Shown here one piece after another: positions 1 to 9,266 of a DNA stretch of 64,000 nucleotides. The stretch comes from an uncultured Eubacteriales bacterium (lineage in GTDB: Bacteria; Bacillota; Clostridia; Oscillospirales; Oscillospiraceae): the NCBI GenBank assembly GCA_900543085.1, contig UQQF01000007.1:5453-69452 (forward strand). The letters are read 5' to 3'. Below the pieces are notes generated by a model. It was not told the DNA's origin, searched no databases, and saw nothing but the letters and a program-made list of their open reading frames with translations. Numbering within the stretch: the first letter of the stretch is position 1; the number at the start of each line of letters is the position of its first letter. The position numbers were made by a program, and so were the translations under genes.

Positions 1-1
1 G

Positions 2-3000
2 CGCGGCCACCTCTACAACTGGTACGACACGCGCACGCTCAAGCCGCTCTCGCCGGCCTACGTGTCGACGGTGGACAGCGGCAACCTGGCCGCGAGCCTC
101 ACCGCGCTCGCCGCGGGGCTGCGCGAGTACGGCTGCTGCGAGCTGGCCGGGCGCGCGGCGGCACTGGCGCGGGGCATGGACTTCGCCGCGCTCTACGACA
201 GGCGGCGCCGCCTGTTCCGCATAGGCTACGACGCCGCGCAGGACGCGCTGAGCGAGGGCTGCTACGACCTCATGGCCAGCGAGGCGCGCCTGACCGGCTA
301 CTACGCCGTGGCCAGCGGCGCGGTCAGCGCCCGGCACTGGCGGCAGCTCAGCCGCGCGCTTGTCAGCCGCGACGGCTATCGCGGCCTGGCGAGCTGGACG
401 GGCACGATGTTCGAGTACCTGATGCCCGAGCTGTTTTTGCCGCTGCAGCGCGGCTCCCTGCTGTGGGAGAGCGCGCGCTTTTGCCTCTACGTGCAGCGGC
501 GGGACGTGCCCGAGGGCGCGCCGTGGGGGCAGAGCGAGAGCGCGTTCTTCTCGCTGGACGCGGCGCTCGCCTACAGGTACAAGGCGCACGGCTGCGCCGC
601 GCTGGCGCTGCAGCGGGGCATGGGCACGGACACGGTCTGCGCTCCATACGCGGCGTACCTCGCCCTGGCCGTCGCGCCGCACGCCGCGGTGCGCGACCTC
701 GTCCGCTTCGCCGAAATCGACGGCGGCGGGCGCTTCGGGCTGTGGGAGGCGGTGGACTTCACGCCCAGGCGCTGCGGGGAGGGCGGCGAGGTCGTGCGCT
801 GCGTCATGGCGCACCACCTGGGCATGAGCCTCATCTCCGCCGCAAACTACCTGGCCGGCGGCGCTATAGTCCGCCGCTTCATGTCAGACGCGGCCATGGC
901 CGCCTATGCGCCGCTGCTCGGCGAGCGCGTGCCCGAGGGCGCGGTGCTGCTGCGCCGACGCGCCTACCGCCCGCCCGAGCGGGAGCGAGGCCGTGAGCGC
1001 TGCGTCATCTCCGCGTCCGGCGAGTGCCTGCCCACGGCCGAGCCGCGCGTGTTTACGCTGTCAAACGGCGTGTACAGCCTGCACTGCACGGACGACGGCC
1101 GCTCGCGCTCCTGCGCGGGAGCCGTGGCGCTGTACCGGGGCTTCGCGCCGGACGCCGCCGGGACGGCGGGGCTACGGCTGAGCCTGCACACCGCCGGCGA
1201 GAGCGTGAGCCTGCTGCCGTCAGGCCGCCCGGGAGCGCTGAAATTCACCTACCGCCTGCGCGGAGGAGTGCTGCGCTTTGACGGCGAGGGCGGCGGCCTG
1301 GAGTGCTCGGTCACGGCGGGGGTATCCGCACGCGACCTGGGCGAGATCAGGGTCGTGGAGATAAAGCCTCGCGCCGCGCTCAGCGGCGAGCTGCGCCTGG
1401 AGTTTGAGCCGGCGCTCGCCCGCGAGGCGGACTGGGACGCGCACCCGGCCTATTGGCGGCTGGGACTGACGGCGAAGGTGCGCGACGGCGCGCTGCTGCT
1501 GCGCCGACTGCCGCGCTCCGGCCTGGACGGCTGCTGGCTGTGCCTGGCCGCGGACGCCGGAGCCGGGTTTCGCGCAAACATAGACGGCGAGCCTCTGGGC
1601 GCGCTGTCGCATCCCTACGTGACCGCAAGAGTGCCGCTGGAGCTGAAGGCCGGAGCCACGGCGAGGGTGCGCTTCGCGCTCGCGTTCGCGGCGGGCGAGG
1701 ACGAGGCCTTTGCCTCGGCTCAGCGGACGCTGCACGCCGGGGCGGCGCAGCTTGCTGACCTGGCCTCGGCGCTGGGCGCGGTCTACGGGCTTGCGCCGGA
1801 GTATCTCGACGCCATCCCGGCGCTGGCCGGGCGGCTGAGCTTCCCGCGCGCCATCTCCGATGACCCTCCCGCGAAGGAGGAGCTGTGGGCGGCGGGGATA
1901 TCGGGCGACTTCCCGATAGTCGCGGCGCGCGCCGGGGAGGGCGACGCCGCGCTCATCGCCTCGCTTGCGGCGAGGCACGCGCTGATGCGCATGTGCGGCG
2001 TCAAGGCCGACCTGGTGTTCCTGACCTCGGACGGCGGCGACTATCACCGCCGGACTTCCCGGGCTGTCAGCCGCGCCCTGGCCGCGGCCGGGCTGGACTC
2101 GCTGCTCGGCTCGCGCGGCGGCATACACTGCGCCGACGCCGATATGGCAGCGCTGGTGGAGCGCTCGGCCGCCGTGCTGCTAGACGGCGCGGCGCCGCCG
2201 GAGCGCGCGGCTCTGCCCGAGACGGCCGATGAGCCTGCCGCCGTGCCTGGCGAGCTGCGGCGCGGAGGCAGCGTGGACTGCGAGTGGACGGACGGCGCGT
2301 TCGCCTTCACCGTGCGCGGAGCGCTGCCCCGACGCGCCTGGTGCCTGCCCATGTCCAACGGCCGCTTCGGCTATCTGGCCGCGGACTGCGGCCTCGGCTG
2401 CATGTGGACGGACAACGCGCGCGAGCGGCGCGTCAACGCCTGGGTCTGCGACGAGCGCGCCTCGCGCGGGCCGGAGACGCTTGAAACGCTCGCAAACGGC
2501 GCGCCGGTCAGCCTTTTCGCCGCCGAGGACGGCGCGGAGTGCCGCGTGACCTACGGCCTGGGCTGGGCGAGCTGGGAAAAGCTCGGCGCGCGCCTGACGG
2601 CTTTTGTGCCGCCGGAGACGGCGGCGAGGGTATTCATAATAGAGAACCCGCCCGGCGAGGTGCGCTGGCGCACGCAGCTGCAGCTCTCCGCCGAGGCGCG
2701 CGACGCCTGCTTTACCGTGACGCGCCTGGAAGACGGCGCGCTGCGCGCGGTGAACGCGCGCGGCGGCATGGAGCTTTCGGCGGTGTTTTCGCACTCCTTG
2801 CGCGCCGCCGGGGTGGGGAGCGCGGCCTTCGACGTCACGCTGCCCCAAGCCGGCACGCTGGTCATAGTCTGCGGCACGGCGGCGGTTGGAGCACTCCGCG
2901 CGCTCGCCGAGCCGGACGAGGCGCGCCGCGCCCTGGAGCGCACGCGGGCGCATTACGCGGAAATCTGCGCTCAAATCCGTGTAGAATCGCCGTATGCGGA

Positions 3001-4240
3001 GGTGAACCGGTATGTGAACGGCTGGGCGGTGTATCAGACCTATGTCTGCCGTATGCTGGCGCGCACGTCGCTCTATCAGAGCGGCGGAGCCTTCGGCTTT
3101 CGCGACCAGCTCCAGGACGCGGTCAACCTGCTTTGCGTCGACCCGGCGCTTGCGCGCGGCCGCATACTGGACGCCTGTGCGCACCAGTACGCGGAGGGCG
3201 ACGTCATGCACTGGTGGCACCGGGGCGCGCCGGACAAGGGCGTGCGCACGCGGATCTCCGACGACCTGGTCTGGCTGCCCTGGGCGGTCTGCGAGTACCT
3301 GGACGCCACGCGCGACGAGACGCTGCTGGCCGAGCGCGTCGCCGGCATAGACAGCGAGCCGCTGCGGCCGGACGAGGAGTCCCGCTATGAGGACGCGCGC
3401 CCCGGCGCGGAAAAGAGCGTGCTGGAGCACGCCGCCGCGGCGCTCCGATGCGTGCTTCGGCGCGGCTTCGGCGCGCACGGGCTGCTGCTGATGGGCGCCG
3501 GCGACTGGTGCGACGGCTTTGACGCCGTGGGTCGCGCGGGGCGCGGCGAGAGCGTCTGGCTGACGGAGTTCTTCGCGCACACCGCGCGCAGGTTCGCCCT
3601 GCTGCTCGAGAGCCGGGGCGACACGCCCTCCGCCGCCGTGCTCCAAAGCGCCGCCAGGCGCTGCATAAAGGGCGTCGAGGACGCCTGGGACGGAGCCTGG
3701 TACAGGCGCGGATACTTCGACGACGGCGCGCCGCTCGGCTCGGCAAAAAGCGGCGCGTGCAAGATAGACGCCATCGCCCAGGCCTGGGCGGCCTTCGCCG
3801 GCTGCGACGGAGAGCGGGTGAAAACCGCGCTGCGCTCCGCCGCGGCGAGGCTCTTTGACCGCGAGACAGGGGTGGTAAAGCTCTTTGACCCGCCGTTTTC
3901 CGAGTCCACGGAGCACGCGGGCTACGTCAACAGCTACGGCGAGGGCTTTCGCGAAAACGGCGGACAGTACACCCACGGCGCGATCTGGCTGGCGCTGGCC
4001 TGCCTGGAGCACGGCCTGCGCCGCGAGGGCGAGGAGATGCTCCTGGCGCTTTTGAAGCGCGGCGTGAATTACGGCGCCGAGCCCTTTGTGCTGGCGGCGG
4101 ACGTCTATTCAAACCCGTATCGCGCGGGCGAGGCAGGCTGGACGTGGTACACGGGCAGCGCGGGCTGGTACCTGCGCGCGGCGCTCGCGGCCTGGGGAGA
4201 GCCAAAAGGCGAAGTTGAAACAAAGTTTAAAGAAAATTAA
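2..4240 (+). CDS. Cyclic beta-glucan synthase-like protein, C-terminal part (glucoamylase-like + GH94), 5' partial
   Basis: The frame is open from base 2, so the gene starts before the window; 1412 residues are visible. The first ~290 residues match the glucoamylase-like domain of NdvB-type cyclic beta-1,2-glucan synthases: NWYDTRT, STVDSGNLA, FEYLMPELFLP and MAHHLGMSL. The rest is a GH94 phosphorylase-type region. Its (alpha/alpha)6 catalytic part (about 990-1400) carries GGAFGFRDQLQD, RISDDLVWLP (the SDD segment holds the usual acid residue) and GAGDWCDGFD. In NdvB the GH94 domain sets the chain length of a membrane-made glucan; the expected GT84 and membrane part would lie upstream. A stand-alone glycan phosphorylase cannot be excluded. 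No signal peptide is visible in the part present. The next gene has its own promoter. Confidence 0.85.
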   Translation, partial: RGHLYNWYDTRTLKPLSPAYVSTVDSGNLAASLTALAAGLREYGCCELAGRAAALARGMDFAALYDRRRRLFRIGYDAAQDALSEGCYDLMASEARLTGYYAVASGAVSARHWRQLSRALVSRDGYRGLASWTGTMFEYLMPELFLPLQRGSLLWESARFCLYVQRRDVPEGAPWGQSESAFFSLDAALAYRYKAHGCAALALQRGMGTDTVCAPYAAYLALAVAPHAAVRDLVRFAEIDGGGRFGLWEAVDFTPRRCGEGGEVVRCVMAHHLGMSLISAANYLAGGAIVRRFMSDAAMAAYAPLLGERVPEGAVLLRRRAYRPPERERGRERCVISASGECLPTAEPRVFTLSNGVYSLHCTDDGRSRSCAGAVALYRGFAPDAAGTAGLRLSLHTAGESVSLLPSGRPGALKFTYRLRGGVLRFDGEGGGLECSVTAGVSARDLGEIRVVEIKPRAALSGELRLEFEPALAREADWDAHPAYWRLGLTAKVRDGALLLRRLPRSGLDGCWLCLAADAGAGFRANIDGEPLGALSHPYVTARVPLELKAGATARVRFALAFAAGEDEAFASAQRTLHAGAAQLADLASALGAVYGLAPEYLDAIPALAGRLSFPRAISDDPPAKEELWAAGISGDFPIVAARAGEGDAALIASLAARHALMRMCGVKADLVFLTSDGGDYHRRTSRAVSRALAAAGLDSLLGSRGGIHCADADMAALVERSAAVLLDGAAPPERAALPETADEPAAVPGELRRGGSVDCEWTDGAFAFTVRGALPRRAWCLPMSNGRFGYLAADCGLGCMWTDNARERRVNAWVCDERASRGPETLETLANGAPVSLFAAEDGAECRVTYGLGWASWEKLGARLTAFVPPETAARVFIIENPPGEVRWRTQLQLSAEARDACFTVTRLEDGALRAVNARGGMELSAVFSHSLRAAGVGSAAFDVTLPQAGTLVIVCGTAAVGALRALAEPDEARRALERTRAHYAEICAQIRVESPYAEVNRYVNGWAVYQTYVCRMLARTSLYQSGGAFGFRDQLQDAVNLLCVDPALARGRILDACAHQYAEGDVMHWWHRGAPDKGVRTRISDDLVWLPWAVCEYLDATRDETLLAERVAGIDSEPLRPDEESRYEDARPGAEKSVLEHAAAALRCVLRRGFGAHGLLLMGAGDWCDGFDAVGRAGRGESVWLTEFFAHTARRFALLLESRGDTPSAAVLQSAARRCIKGVEDAWDGAWYRRGYFDDGAPLGSAKSGACKIDAIAQAWAAFAGCDGERVKTALRSAAARLFDRETGVVKLFDPPFSESTEHAGYVNSYGEGFRENGGQYTHGAIWLALACLEHGLRREGEEMLLALLKRGVNYGAEPFVLAADVYSNPYRAGEAGWTWYTGSAGWYLRAALAAWGEPKGEVETKFKEN

Positions 4241-4251
4241 AGCAATAACTG

Positions 4252-4280
4252 TGGCGATGCTGTAAAGTATCTGCTATAAT
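4252..4280 (+). promoter_or_regulatory. Promoter for yfmF-yfmH-lgt
   Basis: An extended -10 (TGCTATAAT, TATAAT at 4275-4280) sits 17 bp after a weak -35 (TGGCGA, 4252-4257) in the gap after the GH94 gene. It lies 40 bp before the yfmF start. Confidence 0.6.
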
Positions 4281-4319
4281 GTGTATTTGCCGAAGAATAC
4301 GTTATGTGAGGCGATTGGC

Positions 4320-5615
4320 ATGAAATACCGCCGCGAGGAGATCATGCCCGGCGTGTTTTTGAGCGCGCTGAGCACGGACAAGTTCAAGACCGCCGCGATG
4401 AGCGTGGTGCTGCTCAACCAGCTTGAGCGGGAGCACGCCTACCTCGACGCGCTCATACCCAGCGTGCTGCGCCGCGGGACGGTAAAAAGCCCGGACATGG
4501 CGGGCATAATGCGCCGCCTGGAGCTGCTGTACGGCGCCGTGGCCGTGCCGATGACGATACGCGTGGGCGAGGTGCGAGCCAGCGGCTTTTACGCCACCTT
4601 CCCAGAAGGGCGCTACCTCCCCGGCGGCGAGGGCGAGCTGAACAGCGCGGCCGAGCTGCTGGGCGAACTGCTCACGGCTCCGAACACGCGCGGCGGACTG
4701 CTGCTGCCCGACTATGTGAACAGCGAGAAGGCCAAGCTGGCCGACCGCATACGCGCCGCGAAGAACGACCGCGTGTCCTACGCGCTGCAGCGGCTGATAG
4801 AGCTGATGTGCCAGTACGAGGATCTGGGCGCGAGCGTGATGACCGACCCGGACGAGGCCGAGTCCATACACTACACCAAGCTGACGCGCCGCTACCGCGA
4901 GCTGCTTGCCGCCTGCCCGGTGGAGATATTCTACTGCGGCTGCGAGAGCTTCGCCGCCGTGCGCACCGCCGCGCTGACGGCGCTGGAGGCGCTTCCGCGC
5001 GGCGAGCTGAACTTCGACATAGGCACCGACGTGCGCATGAACGCCGTCGAGGCCGAGCCGAGGGTGTTCAGGGAGACAATGGACGTGACCCAGGGCAAGC
5101 TGGCCATGGGCTGGCGCCTGGGCGAGTGCATGGAGGAGCCTGACCCGGCGGCGCTGCGCGTGTTCAACGCGGTGTACGGCGGCACGGCCGCCAGCAAGCT
5201 GTTCACCGAGCTGCGCGAGGCGCGCTCGCTGTGCTATTACGCCAGCAGCGGCGTGGACGACGTCAAGGGTCTGCTGTACGTCCACAGCGGCATAGACAAG
5301 GCCAACTACGACACGGCCGTGGACGGCATCAAGGCCGAGCTGGACAAGGTCGCGCGCGGCGAGATCTCGCAAGACGAGCTGGACAGCGCCAGACGCTACT
5401 GCGCGCAGGCGCTGCGGCTGGCCGCCGACGACCCGGTGGAGCTGATGATGTACTACCTCAAGATGAACATCACCGGCGAGGAGATAGCGCCGGACGAGCT
5501 GGCCGCCCTCTGCGAGGGCGTCAGCGCCGGGGAAGTGGCGGAGATAGCCCGCAGCTGCGAGCTGGACGCCGTGTATTTTCTCAGCGGTGAGGACGAGGAG
5601 GCGGAAGCGGAATGA
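4320..5615 (+). CDS. yfmF: M16-like protein YfmF, EF-P 5-aminopentanol modification-associated
   Basis: A 431-residue M16 (insulinase/processing peptidase) family protein. It lacks the HxxEH zinc motif at the usual N-terminal position (AYLDALIPSVLRRGT occupies it), as expected of the non-catalytic YfmF partner. The later ARSLCYYASSGVDD and GLLYVHSGID segments are typical M16 C-terminal half. In Bacillus the YfmF/YfmH pair is linked to 5-aminopentanol modification of EF-P. The start is ATG 4320, preceded by GAGG; an in-frame upstream ATG-less extension from 4281 has no ribosome site. It overlaps yfmH by 4 bases (ATGA), so the two are translationally coupled. Confidence 0.9.
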   Translation: MKYRREEIMPGVFLSALSTDKFKTAAMSVVLLNQLEREHAYLDALIPSVLRRGTVKSPDMAGIMRRLELLYGAVAVPMTIRVGEVRASGFYATFPEGRYLPGGEGELNSAAELLGELLTAPNTRGGLLLPDYVNSEKAKLADRIRAAKNDRVSYALQRLIELMCQYEDLGASVMTDPDEAESIHYTKLTRRYRELLAACPVEIFYCGCESFAAVRTAALTALEALPRGELNFDIGTDVRMNAVEAEPRVFRETMDVTQGKLAMGWRLGECMEEPDPAALRVFNAVYGGTAASKLFTELREARSLCYYASSGVDDVKGLLYVHSGIDKANYDTAVDGIKAELDKVARGEISQDELDSARRYCAQALRLAADDPVELMMYYLKMNITGEEIAPDELAALCEGVSAGEVAEIARSCELDAVYFLSGEDEEAEAE

Positions 5616-6898
5616 CCATGCAAGCCAGAGAATACCCCGGCGTGGGCGACACGCTCTGGTCGGGCAGGCTGCCCAACGGGCTGAGCATATATGTCGTGCC
5701 GCGCCCCGGGTTCCAGAAAAAGCACGCCATGCTGGCCGTGAACTACGGCGGGGCGATGCGCTCGTTTACCCTTGACGGAGCCAGGGTGGACACGCCGGCG
5801 GGTGTGGCGCACTACCTGGAGCACAAGATGTTCGACCTGCCGGAGGGCAACGCGCTGAACATCCTCTCCGCGCGCGGCGCGGACGCCAACGCCTACACCG
5901 GCGGGGACATGACCGCGTATTACTTTGAGTGCGACGAGGGCTTTGAGGAGAACCTCGAGCTGCTTATTAAATTCGTCACTACCCCTTATTTCACACAGGA
6001 GAGCGTGGACAAGGAGCGGGGGATAATCGGTCAGGAGATACGCATGACCGAGGACGACCCGTCCTTCGTGCTGTACAACTCCACGATGGGCGCGCTCTTT
6101 GACCACCACCCCGTGCGCGAGAGCGTGGCGGGGACGGTGGAGAGTATAGCCGAGATAACGCCGCAGACGCTGCTCGACTGCCACCGCGCGTTCTACGTCC
6201 CGTCCAACATGGTTCTGGCCGTGTGCGGCGACGTGGAACCGGAGCTCGTGGCCGAGACGGCCGGGAGGCTGATGCCCTCGCAGCACGTGGCGGGCGCAGT
6301 GCCCGACTACGGCGAGCGCGAGGGGCTTGAACCCGTGAAAATTCGCGCCGAGGCGCGCATGGACGTCTCCGAGCCCATGTTCATCGCCGCCGCCAAGCTC
6401 TGCACCGAGCTGCCCAAGAGCGAGGAGGCCTCGCGCCTCATCAACGTGGGCAGCCTGGCGGTCAGGTGCATGCTGGGGCGCAGCAGCGCGTTTTATAACG
6501 ACCTATACGCCGAAGGACTGCTGCGCGGCGACTTCTTCCGGGACGTCAGCCCGCTGGCGGGCACGCTGCTCTTTGAGTGCGGCGGAGCCAGCGCCGACCC
6601 GGAGCGCGTGTTCGCCCGGCTGGTTGACACGCTGAGAGACGCCGCGGAGCACGGCATAGACGGCGAGACGCTTGAGCGCGCCCGCCGCGCCGACTACGGC
6701 CTGACTCTGCGCTCGCTCAACGACCCGGCGAGCGTGTGCTCCGTGCTGGCCAGCTCGCACTTCGGCGGGTACGGCTTCTACGAGGGCTTCGACATACTTG
6801 CCGGAGTCACAGCAGACGATGTCAGCGGCTTTGTGCGCGAGTATCTCAAGCCCGAGCGGCTTGTGCTCTCGACGGTGCTGCCAAAAGAAAGGACTTGA
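5612..6898 (+). CDS. yfmH: M16 metallopeptidase YfmH
   Basis: A 428-residue M16 peptidase with the inverted zinc motif HYLEH at residues 67-71 and the expected downstream glutamate in the EENLELL segment. Family markers ARGADANAYT and SVDKERGIIGQEI are present. It is the catalytic partner of YfmF, with which it probably forms a clam-shell heterodimer. It belongs to the same operon as yfmF (ATGA overlap), and lgt follows after 5 bases. The family is assigned by sequence; the EF-P link is known from Bacillus and inferred here. Confidence 0.92.
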   Translation: MTMQAREYPGVGDTLWSGRLPNGLSIYVVPRPGFQKKHAMLAVNYGGAMRSFTLDGARVDTPAGVAHYLEHKMFDLPEGNALNILSARGADANAYTGGDMTAYYFECDEGFEENLELLIKFVTTPYFTQESVDKERGIIGQEIRMTEDDPSFVLYNSTMGALFDHHPVRESVAGTVESIAEITPQTLLDCHRAFYVPSNMVLAVCGDVEPELVAETAGRLMPSQHVAGAVPDYGEREGLEPVKIRAEARMDVSEPMFIAAAKLCTELPKSEEASRLINVGSLAVRCMLGRSSAFYNDLYAEGLLRGDFFRDVSPLAGTLLFECGGASADPERVFARLVDTLRDAAEHGIDGETLERARRADYGLTLRSLNDPASVCSVLASSHFGGYGFYEGFDILAGVTADDVSGFVREYLKPERLVLSTVLPKERT

Positions 6899-6903
6899 TT
6901 ACA

Positions 6904-7908
6904 ATGCCAACCATGATGCGCGACGCCGCGATAAGCTTTCCCATGCTGGGGGACTGGTCGATAAACTTCCCGGCCAGCTTCACCGTTTTCGGCTATGAGA
7001 TATACCTCTACGGCGTCGTTATGGCCATCGCCTTTCTTGCGGCGGTGTTCTATGCTTCCAAGCGCTCCAAGGTGGTGGGCATCAAGGGCGACGACATTTT
7101 TTCGCTGGTGCTCTGGGTGCTGCCTCTGGCCATAGTCGGCTGCCGCATCTACTATGTTATCGCGGAGTGGGATCAGTTCCGGGACAACCTCATAGAGATA
7201 TTCGACATCCGCGACGGAGGCATAGCCATGTACGGCGGCACCATAGCGGGCGTGATAACCGTCATCATCTGGTCCAGATGCAAGAAGATACCCTTCGGAG
7301 CCACCCTGGATATAGGAGCCTCCGGACTGATACTCGGCCAGGTCATAGGCCGCTGGGCGAATTTCGTGAACCGGGAGGCCTTCGGCTATGAGACCGACAT
7401 CTTCTGCCGTATGGGTCTCACACGACCCGGGCAGGAGACGGTGTACGTCCACCCGACCTTCCTGTACGAGAGCCTGTGGAACCTCGTGGGCTTTATCATA
7501 ATCGACCGCTACTGGCTGCGAAAGAACCACCGCAAGTACGACGGGCAGGTGTTCCTGTTCTACGTGCTCTGGTACGGCACCGGACGGGCCATGGTCGAGG
7601 GGCTGCGCACAGACAGCCTGTACATACCGGGCACCGGATTGCGTGTCAGCCAGGTGCTGGCCGCGTGCAGCGCGGTGGTGGCGCTGGTGGTTCTGCTCGT
7701 GAATATCAAGCGCCCGCACAAGCCCATGTACGTCTCCGCGCAGGCCGCCGGAGCCGGGAGCGCGGACGGGGATGCTCAGGCCGCGCAGGACGCGGCGCCC
7801 GCCGAAGCGGGCGAGGACGTGACGGATGAGAGTGCCAATGCGGAAACCGTCTCCGGTTCCGCCGGAGCCGAGGGCGGGAATGCCGGCGGCGATGAGCGGA
7901 AAGACTGA
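6904..7908 (+). CDS. lgt: Prolipoprotein diacylglyceryl transferase
   Basis: Lgt moves diacylglycerol from phosphatidylglycerol to the lipobox cysteine of prolipoproteins, in the membrane. The 334-residue protein has several membrane segments and the Lgt signature GRWANFVNREAFG at about 148-160 (usual form GRxxNFxNxExxG), followed by HPTFLYESLWN and the conserved YGTGRAMVEGLR. The C-terminal ~60 residues are an acidic, Ala/Gly-rich tail that the core family lacks. ATG 6904 follows AAAGGA by 10 bases; an in-frame upstream extension inside yfmH is not supported. It is cotranscribed with yfmF-yfmH. Confidence 0.96.
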   Translation: MPTMMRDAAISFPMLGDWSINFPASFTVFGYEIYLYGVVMAIAFLAAVFYASKRSKVVGIKGDDIFSLVLWVLPLAIVGCRIYYVIAEWDQFRDNLIEIFDIRDGGIAMYGGTIAGVITVIIWSRCKKIPFGATLDIGASGLILGQVIGRWANFVNREAFGYETDIFCRMGLTRPGQETVYVHPTFLYESLWNLVGFIIIDRYWLRKNHRKYDGQVFLFYVLWYGTGRAMVEGLRTDSLYIPGTGLRVSQVLAACSAVVALVVLLVNIKRPHKPMYVSAQAAGAGSADGDAQAAQDAAPAEAGEDVTDESANAETVSGSAGAEGGNAGGDERKD

Positions 7909-7951
7909 CGGAAAAGCCTATTTGGAATAAATTTATCGGAGGTAAAACAAG

Positions 7952-8434
7952 ATGTCTGACTACAACGACCTTTTGAATTCGCTCAAGGCCGCGGCGGGAA
8001 GCGCCGCGAACATAGCCCGCGACATAGCGGGCAGCGCCGGCGAAAAGGCGCGCGACTTCGCGGGCAGCGCCGGCGAGAAGGCAAAGGCCACGGCTCGCAT
8101 AGCCAAGCTCAAGCTGGAGATCGCCGGCAAGCGCGAGGAGCTCAACAAGGTTTACGCCGAGATCGGCCGCGTCTACTTCGAGAGCGCGGACAAGCGCAGC
8201 CCGGAGGAGCTCTACGTTCGTCTCTTTGACCAGGTCATGCTGGCCAACGCCGCCATAGAGCGCATGGAGACCGAGGAGCGCGAGCTCAAGAGCATATTTG
8301 AAAGCGAGGCCGATGAGGCCGACTTCACAATGGTCGTCTCCGCCGCCGAGGACGAGGCCGCCGAGCCGGACGTGGAGGTCGAGATAACCGAGGAGGAGCC
8401 CGCCGGAAAGGCCGGGGACGAGGACAAGGAATAA
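7952..8434 (+). CDS. Small coiled-coil protein of unknown function
   Basis: The 160-residue protein begins with short Ala/Gly repeats (GSAGEKARDFAGSAGEKAK at about 30-47), continues as a charged helical/coiled-coil middle (KLKLEIAGKREELNKVYAEIG) and ends in an acidic tail. There is no signal peptide or membrane segment. The middle resembles small coiled-coil proteins of Clostridia that precede zinc-ribbon tails, but no zinc cysteines are present. A strong GGAGGT lies 9 bases before ATG 7952, and a hairpin terminator follows. I do not recognise a function. Confidence 0.8.
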   Translation: MSDYNDLLNSLKAAAGSAANIARDIAGSAGEKARDFAGSAGEKAKATARIAKLKLEIAGKREELNKVYAEIGRVYFESADKRSPEELYVRLFDQVMLANAAIERMETEERELKSIFESEADEADFTMVVSAAEDEAAEPDVEVEITEEEPAGKAGDEDKE

Positions 8435-8452
8435 AACTGCAAGACGGATAAA

Positions 8453-8495
8453 GCTCCGGTGAATCCCTTGCGGGGTTCGCCGGAGCCTCATTTTA
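8453..8495 (+). terminator. Rho-independent terminator after coiled-coil gene
   Basis: Arms GCTCCGGTGAATCCC (8453-8467) and GGGGTTCGCCGGAGC (8472-8486) pair with two G-U pairs, loop TTGC, followed by a T-rich stretch. The next gene's ribosome site is just beyond. Confidence 0.8.
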
Positions 8496-8511
8496 CTTAC
8501 GGAGGTGCGAT

Positions 8512-9201
8512 ATGCCGCGCTTTGACATACTGTTGTGGGACGTGGACGGGACGCTGCTGGACTTCATCGCCGCGGAGAAGGCGGCGGTGCAGACCCTTTT
8601 TCGCAAGTTCGGCCTGGGCGAGTGCACCGACGAGATGGTGGAGCGCTATTCCCGCATAAACAAGGAGTACTGGGAGCGGCTGGAGCGCGGCGAGCTCAGC
8701 AAGCCGGAGATCCTGGTCCGCCGCTTCGCCGACTTCTTCGCCTCGGAGGGGCTGGACGCGTCGAAGGCTCCGGAGTTCAACGAGCAGTACCAGGTGCGGC
8801 TGGGCGACACGGTGGTGTTCTGCGACGACAGCTATGAGCTGCTCTCGTCGCTGCGCGGCCGCGTGAAGCAGTACGCCGTGTCCAACGGCACGGTGGTCGC
8901 GCAGACGCGCAAGCTGCGCCACTCCGGCTTCGACCGGCTGCTCGACGGCGTGTTCCTATCGGAGGAGCTGGGCTATGAGAAGCCGGCAACCGAGTTCTTT
9001 GACCGGGTGTTCGCCGCGATAGGCGAGCCGGACAGGGAACGCGTGCTGATCGTCGGCGACTCGCTGACCAGCGACATCACCGGCGGCAACCGCGCGGGGA
9101 TAAGGACGTGCTGGTACAACCCCAAGGGTGAGCCGAACCTCACCGCCGCGCACGCCGACTACGAGATACGCGACCTGCACGGGATACTGGACATAATCTG
9201 A
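8512..9201 (+). CDS. HAD hydrolase, YjjG-type pyrimidine nucleotidase
   Basis: A 229-residue HAD phosphatase. Motif I WDVDGTLLDF gives nucleophile D10 and acid/base D12; motif IV VGDSLTSDITGG is at about 182-193. The tryptophan-led DVDGTLLDF and the long helical cap (RINKEYWERLERGELSKPEIL) fit YjjG, which dephosphorylates non-canonical pyrimidine and other nucleoside 5'-monophosphates as house-cleaning. GGAGGTG lies 6 bases before ATG 8512. It is bounded by terminators on both sides, so it appears to be a single-gene unit. The exact substrate is inferred from the subfamily. Confidence 0.88.
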   Translation: MPRFDILLWDVDGTLLDFIAAEKAAVQTLFRKFGLGECTDEMVERYSRINKEYWERLERGELSKPEILVRRFADFFASEGLDASKAPEFNEQYQVRLGDTVVFCDDSYELLSSLRGRVKQYAVSNGTVVAQTRKLRHSGFDRLLDGVFLSEELGYEKPATEFFDRVFAAIGEPDRERVLIVGDSLTSDITGGNRAGIRTCWYNPKGEPNLTAAHADYEIRDLHGILDII

Positions 9202-9214
9202 GAGCGTAAAAACT

Positions 9215-9255
9215 GAGGGCGCCGGGTCTGCCGGCGCCCTCAATTGCTTTTTCGT
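9215..9255. terminator. Bidirectional terminator between convergent genes
   Basis: A perfect 11-bp stem, GAGGGCGCCGG (9215-9225) and CCGGCGCCCTC (9231-9241), loop GTCTG, is followed by a TTTTT run on the plus strand. It lies between convergent genes and can serve both. Confidence 0.85.
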
Positions 9256-9266
9256 GCGGATATTGC

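Noticed and set aside
2180..4012. 610-codon open frame on the minus strand inside the GH94 gene
   Set aside because: Typical antisense frame of GC-rich coding DNA; Arg/Ala/Val-rich, no motifs, while the plus strand has GH94 catalytic motifs.
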